Source: an uncultured Gemella sp.
GTDB lineage: Bacteria > Bacillota > Bacilli > Staphylococcales > Gemellaceae
Length of the DNA stretch: 6,601 bases
Assembly: GCA_938038035.1 (NCBI GenBank)
Contig: CALHQV010000074.1
Coordinates: 1-6,601, forward strand
Direction: 5' to 3'
Part shown: piece after piece, positions 1 through 5,782 of the stretch
Position numbering within the stretch: the first letter of the stretch is position 1
How the letters are laid out: every line of letters starts with the position of its first letter
Notes under the pieces: model-generated
What the model saw: only the letters and a program-made list of their open reading frames with translations
Told to the model about the DNA's origin: nothing
Database searches by the model: none
Made by a program: the position numbers and the translations under genes

Positions 1-1345
1 AGAAGCTGCTGCTAAAGCTCAAGCTGAAAAAGAAAGACTTGAAAAAGAAAAAGCTGAAGCCGACAAACTAGCTAAAGAAAAAGCTGAAAGAGAAAAAGCC
101 GAAGCTGATAGACTAGCTAAAGAAGTAGAAAAAATCGAAGCTGAAAACAAAAAAGTTGAGGAACAAGCTAAAAAAGATGCTGAAACTGCTAAAGAAACAG
201 TAACTAAATTAGAAGCTGATAAAGCTCAATTAGAAAAACTAGTTAAAGAGAAAGAAGAAGCTATAAACAATGCTACTACTGAAGCTGAAAAAGAAAAATT
301 AGCTACAGAAAAAGCTACAGTTGAAAAAGAACTTACAGCAAAAGCAACTGAATTAAAAACTGAAACTGAAAAAGCTGTTAAACTTAAAAATAAAGTTGAT
401 GAAATCCAAAAATTAGAAGATGTTAAGAAAAAAGCTGTAAAAAACATCGCTGAAGATACATCTTTAAGTCCAAAAGAAGCTGAACAATTAAAAGCAATTG
501 TAAAAACTGCATCTCTTAAAGATACTTTAGTAGCTAATATTGTAGAAAATGGTTCTCCTGAAAAAGTTACAGTAACATTTAATAATACTGCTGCTATAAA
601 AGCTGATCACTTAGTTGTACAAAAAGCTGATGAAAAAACTGTAGCAGACGTGAAAGAAAAAGTAGAAGAATTAGCTAAGAAAACTGATAAAAATCTAAGT
701 GTTGTTAAAACAATCGATCTTCACTTCGCTGATTCTGAAGGTAATGAAATCAACAAACAAGGTGGAACACGTGCCGTTACAATAACTGTGGTAGCTAATG
801 AAGGTGAAAAACTAGAAGTTTACTATGTACGTGAAACAGATAATAAAAATATAGTTTTAGAAAAAGTTCCAAGTGTTTATAAAGATGGAAACCTTACATT
901 CTTTACAAATCACTTCAGTCGTTACACTATAGTAAAATCTAACCCTGAAAAACCTTCTACATCAGGTACTTCTAGTACTTCTACAAATGGAAACACTTCA
1001 GCAGGTACAGAAACTCCAAAATCTTCTGAAGTAAATTCTGATAAAGCATCAGCTCAAACAGGAGAACAAGCTTCTTCTCAAGATAAAGCTTTAAACAATG
1101 AAAATAAAGCTACAAATACTGAAAGTGAAAAAGATAATGTTTTCGGTCAAGAAAACAACAGAGTTGAAAATAACGAAAATAAACTAGATGTAGTTAAAAC
1201 TAATAACACACCTACTTCTCAAAATGTAGAACAAAATGCAAAAGCATCACTTGCTAAAACAGGACTTTCTACAACAGCTACTGCTGGTTTAGGTGCACTA
1301 CTATTACTTTCTGCTCTAGTACTACGTAGAAAAACTAACAAATAA
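1..1345 (+). CDS. C-terminal part of a wall-anchored coiled-coil surface protein (5' truncated)
   Basis: The frame is open from base 2 with no stop, so the gene begins left of the window; 447 codons are visible. The GTG at 650 is an internal Val codon, not a start. From left to right there is a highly charged Lys/Glu/Ala region (codons 1 to about 150), almost surely a long coiled coil, with a 15-codon repeat (EKAEADxLAKE twice). A beta-rich module of about 125 residues follows (about 550-940), ending in the motif FTNHFSRYTIV. Then comes a Ser/Thr/Asn-rich spacer (about 945-1245) that probably crosses the wall. The C terminus has a sorting signal: LAKTG (1250-1264), a hydrophobic stretch and the tail RRKTNK. 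LAKTG lacks the Pro of canonical LPXTG. No NEAT domain is visible, but one could lie upstream. The neighbours suggest a role in hemoprotein or heme capture. That role is inferred only from position, and an adhesin is also possible. Confidence 0.88.
   Translation, partial: EAAAKAQAEKERLEKEKAEADKLAKEKAEREKAEADRLAKEVEKIEAENKKVEEQAKKDAETAKETVTKLEADKAQLEKLVKEKEEAINNATTEAEKEKLATEKATVEKELTAKATELKTETEKAVKLKNKVDEIQKLEDVKKKAVKNIAEDTSLSPKEAEQLKAIVKTASLKDTLVANIVENGSPEKVTVTFNNTAAIKADHLVVQKADEKTVADVKEKVEELAKKTDKNLSVVKTIDLHFADSEGNEINKQGGTRAVTITVVANEGEKLEVYYVRETDNKNIVLEKVPSVYKDGNLTFFTNHFSRYTIVKSNPEKPSTSGTSSTSTNGNTSAGTETPKSSEVNSDKASAQTGEQASSQDKALNNENKATNTESEKDNVFGQENNRVENNENKLDVVKTNNTPTSQNVEQNAKASLAKTGLSTTATAGLGALLLLSALVLRRKTNK
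47..124 (+). repeat. 15-codon tandem repeat inside the coiled coil
   Basis: The peptide EKAEADKLAKE (47-79) recurs as EKAEADRLAKE (92-124), an offset of 45 bases, with synonymous third-base changes. The intervening residues are also Lys/Glu/Ala-rich. It looks like a heptad-type helical repeat that continues left of the window. Its function is structural at most, such as a stalk or spacer. Confidence 0.6.
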
Positions 1346-1359
1346 AATAAACAAAATTC

Positions 1360-1392
1360 TTATACAAAGGGATAAATTATCCCTTTGTATAA
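1360..1392 (+). terminator. 33-base palindromic hairpin, weak intrinsic terminator or processing site
   Basis: The left arm 1360-1374 pairs perfectly with 1378-1392, giving 15 bp around a 3-base centre. The core is GGGATAAATTATCCC, flanked by ACAAA on the left and TTTGTATAA on the right. The right flank can act as a poor U-tract if only the G/C-rich core folds. No T-run follows the complete stem. It sits 15 bases after the stop of the first gene and about 40 before the next start. Partial termination with readthrough is the simplest reading. An operator or an RNA-processing or stability hairpin is also possible. Confidence 0.55.
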
Positions 1393-1413
1393 AGTCATGT
1401 ATAGAGAAATTTT

Positions 1414-1420
1414 AAGGAGG
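1414..1420 (+). promoter_or_regulatory. Strong ribosome binding site for the three-NEAT protein
   Basis: AAGGAGG is a perfect Shine-Dalgarno core, 11 bases before the ATG at 1432. The ATG leads directly into a signal peptide, which supports this start. A separate promoter in the 86-base spacer is not clear. Confidence 0.85.
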
Positions 1421-1431
1421 ATAAATAAAAC

Positions 1432-3276
1432 ATGAAAACTAATAAATTATTAAAAGTTCTATCCGCAGCAACTATTATTTCAACTCTTGCTGTAGTAGAT
1501 TATTCAACAACTGCACAAAACAATAACAAAGTTTTATTAGCAGCTGATACTCAAAATCCAGAGGTAACAGTAGAAAGCAAACTAATGCATGCATATGAAA
1601 ACAGACCTTCAATGGGAAATGCTGCATTGGTTAAAACTACTGTCCAAAAAGTTAAAAATGGATATAAATATAAAGTAATCTGGCATGATATTACTTATGC
1701 TAAGTTAACTGGTGGTATAGGTCAATTTTGGGTTAATGGTGAAGAAATACCTCTAAAATCTATAGAATTACCAGGCGTTTTAAATCCAAAAGAAGCAGAA
1801 TTTACTTTATCTACATTAGAAAGTAAAATTTCGGTTGAAGTATTCGTTGATATTATGAATCAAATAATGCCTGGACAAGGGAAACAAAGTGCCTTTCTTC
1901 AAATCAAAACAGATGGATTAGAAGAAAAACTTAATTCAAAAGCAGCTGAAACTAAACCTGCTAAATCTTCTACTAATCCGACTACTTCTAGTCAACCAAC
2001 ACCTGCTGAGACTAAGCCTGTTCCAAAACCTGAAACACCTAAAAATGTTCAACCTTCTAATAAACCAACAGAACCAACAACTACAAAACCAGCTGAAACT
2101 CCTAAGTCAGCAGCTACAACACCTGTAGAAACTAAACTTACACCTTCAGCAACTGCAACTTACTATAATGGAGTAACTGCTACATTATTAAACGCACATC
2201 GCTCTGGACAAAAATCAATGGGAGATGCAGCTTTAGAAAATAGTAATGTTACTGTATTTAAAGAAGGAAGTACTTACCACTATATCGTAAGATTCCACGA
2301 TCTTGCTACTCTAGGAACCACTGGTGGAATCTCTAAATTCTGGGTAAATGGTACAGAATATGCTGTTAACCCTACAGGAAGAGGAAGTAACCAAGTAGAA
2401 GTACACTTTACTTCTTCTCAAAAACTAACATCAGTTCCTGTTTCTGTATTTGTTCAAGCTATGGAAGATATCATGAAAGGTGGCGGTAAACAAGATGCTA
2501 CCTTAGCATTCGATTGGTCTAATGTAAGTGAACAACAAGGTACACCAATAGCTGGTGGAACTCCTGGATCTAGTGGATACACTCCACAACCTACAAAACC
2601 AGGAAAAGATACAGGGAAAAAATCTAATTCACCTTCACCAATCAAATCAGTAGCTAACCCTAACCTTCTAGCTCAAGACCAAGGTCAAGGTGAAGAAAAA
2701 ACAGTTACATACTTCGATAATGTTACTGCATCTCTATTAAACGCTTATGAATCAGGTCGCGCATCTATGGGGAATGCTGCACTAGATGGTATTACTGTTT
2801 ATAAAGATGGATCTACTTATCACTACATCGTTCGTTTCCATGACATTAAAGTAGGAACTCTTACAGACGGCATTACTCGTTTCTGGGTTAACGGAACTGA
2901 ATATCCTGTTACAAGTACAGGTGGTGCTATGAACCAAGTACAAGTTCACTTCACTTCTAGTGAGCAATTAACTAATATTCCTGTTTCTGTATTCGTTCCA
3001 ACAATGGAAAGTATTATGCCTGGTGCTGGTAAAAAAGACGCTATCCTTAGTCTAGACTGGTCTAATGCTTCTGAAAGACAAGGTACTGCAGTTATTGATG
3101 GTGGACAGCCAGGATCAAGTGCTAGCGGTAATCGTGCTTTAACTCCAAAAGGTGGACGTTTAAACAACGGTAGACTTTCTAATACTGGTTTAGAAACATC
3201 TTCATCTATTCTTGCAGGAGCTCTTACTCTAATCAGTGCCTTCATGGTTGGTAGAAGAAAACAAAATGAAAAATAG
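1432..3276 (+). CDS. Wall-anchored heme-uptake protein with three NEAT domains
   Basis: A 614-residue secreted protein. Residues 1 to about 37 form a signal peptide (basic MKTNK start, hydrophobic core, Ala-rich end). Three NEAT domains follow, at about 44-158, 243-362 and 426-543. Each has the pattern SMG(N/D)AAL near its start, a central F-W-V-N-G strand, and MxxIMxGxGK before the last strand. A Pro/Thr/Lys-rich linker (about 171-240, with repeated ETKP and ETPK) separates domains 1 and 2. A second Gly/Pro/Ser linker separates domains 2 and 3. The C terminus carries LSNTG (582-586), a hydrophobic segment and RRKQNEK, a sortase signal lacking the usual Pro. NEAT domains bind heme or hemoproteins outside the cell. 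The usual ligand motif YxxxY is absent and Met residues take its place, so heme binding is inferred. No gene symbol is given because the architecture matches no single Isd protein exactly. Confidence 0.9.
   Translation: MKTNKLLKVLSAATIISTLAVVDYSTTAQNNNKVLLAADTQNPEVTVESKLMHAYENRPSMGNAALVKTTVQKVKNGYKYKVIWHDITYAKLTGGIGQFWVNGEEIPLKSIELPGVLNPKEAEFTLSTLESKISVEVFVDIMNQIMPGQGKQSAFLQIKTDGLEEKLNSKAAETKPAKSSTNPTTSSQPTPAETKPVPKPETPKNVQPSNKPTEPTTTKPAETPKSAATTPVETKLTPSATATYYNGVTATLLNAHRSGQKSMGDAALENSNVTVFKEGSTYHYIVRFHDLATLGTTGGISKFWVNGTEYAVNPTGRGSNQVEVHFTSSQKLTSVPVSVFVQAMEDIMKGGGKQDATLAFDWSNVSEQQGTPIAGGTPGSSGYTPQPTKPGKDTGKKSNSPSPIKSVANPNLLAQDQGQGEEKTVTYFDNVTASLLNAYESGRASMGNAALDGITVYKDGSTYHYIVRFHDIKVGTLTDGITRFWVNGTEYPVTSTGGAMNQVQVHFTSSEQLTNIPVSVFVPTMESIMPGAGKKDAILSLDWSNASERQGTAVIDGGQPGSSASGNRALTPKGGRLNNGRLSNTGLETSSSILAGALTLISAFMVGRRKQNEK
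2158..3087 (+). repeat. Internal duplication: NEAT domains 2 and 3 of the same protein
   Basis: The segments 2158-2544 and 2707-3087 encode domains that align almost without gaps. By hand count 82 of 127 aligned residues are identical (about 65%). Identical blocks include GSTYHYIVRFHD, FWVNGTEY, VHFTSS, PVSVFV and DWSN. NEAT domain 1 is clearly more distant. Domains 2 and 3 therefore arose by a relatively recent duplication within the gene. At DNA level the copies have diverged at many third positions, so the duplication is not fresh. Confidence 0.85.
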
Positions 3277-3320
3277 TACGATAATATCCCGCTAAATAAG
3301 CATATTATTGTTTACTTTGT

Positions 3321-3343
3321 AAGGTGGGTTAAATTCCCACCTT
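3321..3343 (+). terminator. Hairpin between the NEAT and NEAT-Shp genes, weak terminator
   Basis: AAGGTGGG (3321-3328) pairs with CCCACCTT (3336-3343) around a 7-base A/T loop. Only a poor U-tract follows (TTTCATATT). It begins 44 bases after the stop of the upstream gene. A leaky terminator or 3'-end protection site inside a polycistronic message is likely. The layout resembles the hairpin at 1360-1392. Confidence 0.6.
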
Positions 3344-3370
3344 TCATATTAAAAATTAAATATTTAAAAG

Positions 3371-3378
3371 AAAGTGAG
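3371..3378 (+). promoter_or_regulatory. Weak ribosome binding site for the NEAT-Shp gene
   Basis: AAAGTGAG lies 8 bases before the ATG at 3387 and is only a partial match to AAGGAGG, unlike the strong sites before the 1432 and 5783 starts. The start is nevertheless supported because the ATG leads straight into a classical signal peptide. Expression may be lower than that of its neighbour. Confidence 0.6.
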
Positions 3379-3386
3379 TTTTTATA

Positions 3387-4706
3387 ATGAAACGAGTTTT
3401 AAAACTGTTAACGATAGTTATTGCTACATTAACATTTATCGTTACATCTAGTAATGTACCTTTCGTTAAAAATGTACACGCAGCTGACAGAGTATATAGC
3501 GTTCCTGTAGAGCTGTGGCACTCTGAAAATAGTGGTCGTCTTTCTATGGGAAATAATGCACTGGCTACTCATGCTACTGTAAATGTTCATGATAATAATA
3601 CCTCTACTATCTCTGTACAATTCACTCCAATGGATTTCAGTAATATGCACGGTCACCTATTATCACTTAGCATCTACTCATCTCCAATTTTTTCTGGTAG
3701 CCTTACTGCTGCTTCTGTAACAAGTACTTATAACGATACTAATTTAGATGGTGGTACTAGTACATATCCAGGAACTCTAAGCTTTAATTTTGGTGAAGCT
3801 AAACCTGACAAAGTCGGTGTTAGAGTTGCTGTTGATGCTATGAACCAAATTATGGGTGGAGATGCATCACAAAATGCTATTATTAAATTCAATTGGTCTG
3901 CAGCTAATCTAGTATCTGGTTCTGAAAATTCATCTAAAGATAAAGAAAAAGAGAAAAAAGCTGAAGATAAGAAAAAAGAAGAAGAAAACAAAGAGAAAAA
4001 AGATGAAAATAAAGCACCAGAAGGATTTGTAGCTAAAAAATTAGAAGATTACTTCAAAGATGATCAGAAAACAAAAAATCCTGGTCTTTATAACCTTGAT
4101 ATTACAGGTTCTTATCTAAATCCTCTTACTGGTGTTACAGCTGATGGTGGTACAAAAAATACAGCTATCGGTGAAGGTATGGTACAAGGAGTTATCTCAC
4201 CTATTAATGCAGGTGGCGATCTAAATGATGCTCTTAAAAATCAAAAATCTAACGGTGAAAAACGTTGGTCTAAAGCTATGCTTCAACGTACAAAAGACGG
4301 TAAACTATACGCTACTGTCCGTATCCACCTTATGAACTGGGTTCAACGTAGTAAAGAACAAGGTCCTTTCATCAAAGTTCTTCAAAAAGATGGAGAATTC
4401 AAACAAGTTGCTGCTACTGAAACAAAAGTTAACATTGAACAATATAAAGATAGCTATGTTGACTATCGATTCGAGGTACCAAATGAAAACTTCTTAGCTA
4501 TGGTGCAAATGTATGTAGAACCTATGAATCGCCCTGTCCGTTATTTCGTGGAAGTTAATACTGATACTATTAAAAACGGAAATGATGGCTTAGATATGGA
4601 AGCTATTAAAGAAACAAACTACACACCTTACTATTTAGGTGGTATTGGAGTTCTGGCAATAGCTGCTGGACTTTACTTTCCTCGTAAAAAAAGAAAAAAT
4701 AACTAG
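3387..4706 (+). CDS. Membrane-anchored NEAT plus Shp-like heme-binding protein
   Basis: A 439-residue surface protein. The signal peptide is 1-32, with likely cleavage after VHA. A NEAT domain spans about 36-171: VPVELWHSENSG, S53-M54-G, and MNQIMGG at 152-158. A Lys/Glu linker (184-210) leads to a second domain (about 225-395) that resembles the streptococcal heme protein Shp. It has IGEGMVQG with Met265, and MYVEPMNRPVRYFVEV with Met380. In Shp the methionines in the matching motifs are the two axial heme ligands. The C terminus has a hydrophobic segment (about 416-431) and the tail RKKRKNN with no sorting motif, so it is tethered in the membrane as Shp is. Shp passes heme to the lipoprotein HtsA. 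The lipoprotein gene starts only 10 bases downstream, so the same role is inferred here. The Shp match was recognised by eye and not by a profile search. Confidence 0.88.
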   Translation: MKRVLKLLTIVIATLTFIVTSSNVPFVKNVHAADRVYSVPVELWHSENSGRLSMGNNALATHATVNVHDNNTSTISVQFTPMDFSNMHGHLLSLSIYSSPIFSGSLTAASVTSTYNDTNLDGGTSTYPGTLSFNFGEAKPDKVGVRVAVDAMNQIMGGDASQNAIIKFNWSAANLVSGSENSSKDKEKEKKAEDKKKEEENKEKKDENKAPEGFVAKKLEDYFKDDQKTKNPGLYNLDITGSYLNPLTGVTADGGTKNTAIGEGMVQGVISPINAGGDLNDALKNQKSNGEKRWSKAMLQRTKDGKLYATVRIHLMNWVQRSKEQGPFIKVLQKDGEFKQVAATETKVNIEQYKDSYVDYRFEVPNENFLAMVQMYVEPMNRPVRYFVEVNTDTIKNGNDGLDMEAIKETNYTPYYLGGIGVLAIAAGLYFPRKKRKNN

Positions 4707-4710
4707 GAGA
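4705..4710 (+). promoter_or_regulatory. Ribosome binding site overlapping the upstream stop codon
   Basis: AGGAGA begins inside the TAG stop of the NEAT-Shp gene and lies 6 bases before the ATG at 4717. With a 10-base gap and no room for a promoter, the two genes must share a transcript. Translation is probably coupled, so receptor and lipoprotein are made together. Confidence 0.8.
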
Positions 4711-4716
4711 TAATTC

Positions 4717-5676
4717 ATGAAAAGAAAACTATCCCTACTATTTACACTACTTTTAGCTAGTATCTTAGTACTTACTGCTTGTTCATCACAAAATAAAGCT
4801 GGTAACACTACTGGAACTGATCCTAATCTAGCTGATAAAGCTTTTAATGAGACTATTGACTTAACAGGTGTAAATAAAGATAAAAAATCCGAAGAAGAAA
4901 ATGGTAAACGTGTCATAATGGACTCTGTAGCTTTAGCTCAAGTAGCTAATGTTCTTGATATTAAATTAGCAGCTGTTCCTACCACAAAATTAGGTCGTAT
5001 GCCTAAAAGATATGACAACACTATTCAAATCGGACTTCCTATGAATCCAAATATGGAAGTTATCAAGTCGATTAATCCTTCTATTGTATATGCTCCAGAT
5101 AGTTTACAAGACTGGATAAAAGAAGGATTCGAAAAAAATAAAATCCCTTATAAATTTGTAGATATTCGTAGTATTAATGGATTATACTCTATTACAGAAG
5201 ATCTTGCAAAGGAATTTGGTAAAACTGAAAAATTCAAAGAATTAAAGAAAGAACACGATGAGTTCTTTGCTAAATTTAATGAAAAAATCGCAAATAAGAA
5301 GAAACCAAAAGTTCTTGTTCTTATGGGCTTACCAGGAAGTTATATGGCTGCTACTGAGAAATCTTATGTTGGTAACCTTGTAAAATTAGCTGGTGGTGAA
5401 AATATCATTAAAGGTACTGAAGAATTTAAAAATCTAAACATAGAAACTGCTTTAAATGATAAACCGGACTTTATTTTACGTACTGCTCATGCTATGCCTG
5501 ATAATGTAAATGAAATGTTTAAAAAAGAATTTGAAAACAATAAGAGTTGGTCTCACTTTGATGCGGTAAAAAATAATAAAGTTGTCGATTTAGATAGCTC
5601 AATGTTTGGTATGACAGCTACATACGATTACCAAAAAGGATTAGAAAGTCTATACAGTATTTTCTATAGTAACTAA
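4717..5676 (+). CDS. isdE: Heme ABC transporter substrate-binding lipoprotein (IsdE/HtsA type)
   Basis: A 319-residue lipoprotein, slightly longer than the roughly 290 typical of IsdE. The signal peptide ends in the lipobox LTAC, so Cys22 is the lipidated residue. The rest is a class III (helical-backbone) binding protein. IsdE-like stretches include RMPKRYD (94-100), GLPMNPNME (106-114), LVLMGLPGSYMAATEKSYVG (200-219), LVKLAGGENII (221-231) and LRTAHAMP (254-261). IsdE binds heme through one Met and one His; Met109 and His258 occupy the matching motifs here. The protein would receive heme from the membrane-anchored Shp-like protein encoded just upstream and deliver it to the permease encoded downstream. 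A terminator follows the gene, so the permease is not a simple continuation of this transcript. A siderophore-binding role is less likely given the match in heme-ligand motifs. Confidence 0.92.
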   Translation: MKRKLSLLFTLLLASILVLTACSSQNKAGNTTGTDPNLADKAFNETIDLTGVNKDKKSEEENGKRVIMDSVALAQVANVLDIKLAAVPTTKLGRMPKRYDNTIQIGLPMNPNMEVIKSINPSIVYAPDSLQDWIKEGFEKNKIPYKFVDIRSINGLYSITEDLAKEFGKTEKFKELKKEHDEFFAKFNEKIANKKKPKVLVLMGLPGSYMAATEKSYVGNLVKLAGGENIIKGTEEFKNLNIETALNDKPDFILRTAHAMPDNVNEMFKKEFENNKSWSHFDAVKNNKVVDLDSSMFGMTATYDYQKGLESLYSIFYSN

Positions 5677-5681
5677 TACTT

Positions 5682-5718
5682 AAAACCAGAAGTAGCACAC
5701 TGCTACCTCTGGTTTTTT
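5682..5718 (+). terminator. Strong intrinsic terminator after the lipoprotein gene
   Basis: AAAACCAGAAGTAGCA (5682-5697) pairs with 5701-5716 with a single A/C mismatch, around a 3-base loop. The run TTTTTT at 5713-5718 forms the base of the stem and the U-tract. It starts 5 bases after the TAA stop. The A-run on the left side could also let it serve a minus-strand transcript. It should end most transcripts from the upstream genes. Confidence 0.9.
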
Positions 5719-5720
5719 AC

Positions 5721-5765
5721 ATAATTTGAATTATAAACTACATATGTTATACTAAACATATAACA
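5721..5765. promoter_or_regulatory. Two inverted repeats over the permease promoter, possible operators
   Basis: The first is ATAATT-TG-AATTAT (5721-5734), covering the -35 box. The second is TGTTATA-N7-TATAACA (5745-5751 and 5759-5765), covering the -10 and the likely start of transcription. Both are perfect over their arms. Neither matches the 7-1-7 Fur box spacing (TGATAATNATTATCA). In A/T-rich DNA such repeats arise by chance fairly often, so a regulator site is only suggested. Confidence 0.35.
5726..5753 (+). promoter_or_regulatory. Probable promoter for the permease gene
   Basis: The -35 candidate is TTGAAT (5726-5731) and the -10 candidate is TATACT (5748-5753), with a 16-base spacer. 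TG at 5745-5746 makes an extended -10. The position fits well, as the ATG is 30 bases after the -10 and the terminator ends just before the -35. This is a match by eye and no start site is known. Confidence 0.65.
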
Positions 5766-5769
5766 ATAT

Positions 5770-5776
5770 AAGGAGG
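5770..5776 (+). promoter_or_regulatory. Strong ribosome binding site for the permease
   Basis: AAGGAGG sits 6 bases before the ATG at 5783. It fixes the start because no other in-frame start near it has a comparable site. Confidence 0.85.
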
Positions 5777-5782
5777 TTCTTA

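Noticed and set aside
226..447. Minus-strand open frame opposite the coiled coil
   Set aside because: It is a Ser/Phe/Ala-rich shadow of Glu/Lys/Ala codons, with no ribosome site and no sensible domain content.
650..652. GTG as the start of a 231-residue protein
   Set aside because: The same frame is open without a stop back to base 2 with coherent coiled-coil sequence, and no ribosome binding site precedes the GTG. It is an internal valine.
1371..1382. GATAA-A-TTATC as a Fur box
   Set aside because: The arms are too short for the 7-1-7 consensus, and the sequence is simply the tip of the longer 1360-1392 hairpin.
1385..1405. Promoter in front of the three-NEAT gene (TTGTAT or TTATCC with TATAGA)
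   Set aside because: The boxes match poorly or have the wrong spacing, and they overlap the hairpin arm. The evidence is not enough to list it.
1942..2142. Pro/Thr/Lys-rich ETKP/ETPK repeats as a separate DNA repeat element
   Set aside because: The units are short, irregular and in frame. They are a protein linker, not a mobile or CRISPR-like repeat.
2946..3245. Minus-strand open frame opposite NEAT domain 3 (and others at 2454-2645, 2782-2967, 3429-3656, 3728-3991, 4635-4916, 5752-6075, 6235-6456)
   Set aside because: All lie antisense to well-supported genes with clear domains, and none has a convincing start signal or recognisable protein features.
3281..3308. ATAATAT ... ATATTAT inverted repeat after the three-NEAT gene
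   Set aside because: The arms are only A/T and are separated by 14 bases. This is expected by chance in DNA of this composition and no promoter overlaps it clearly.
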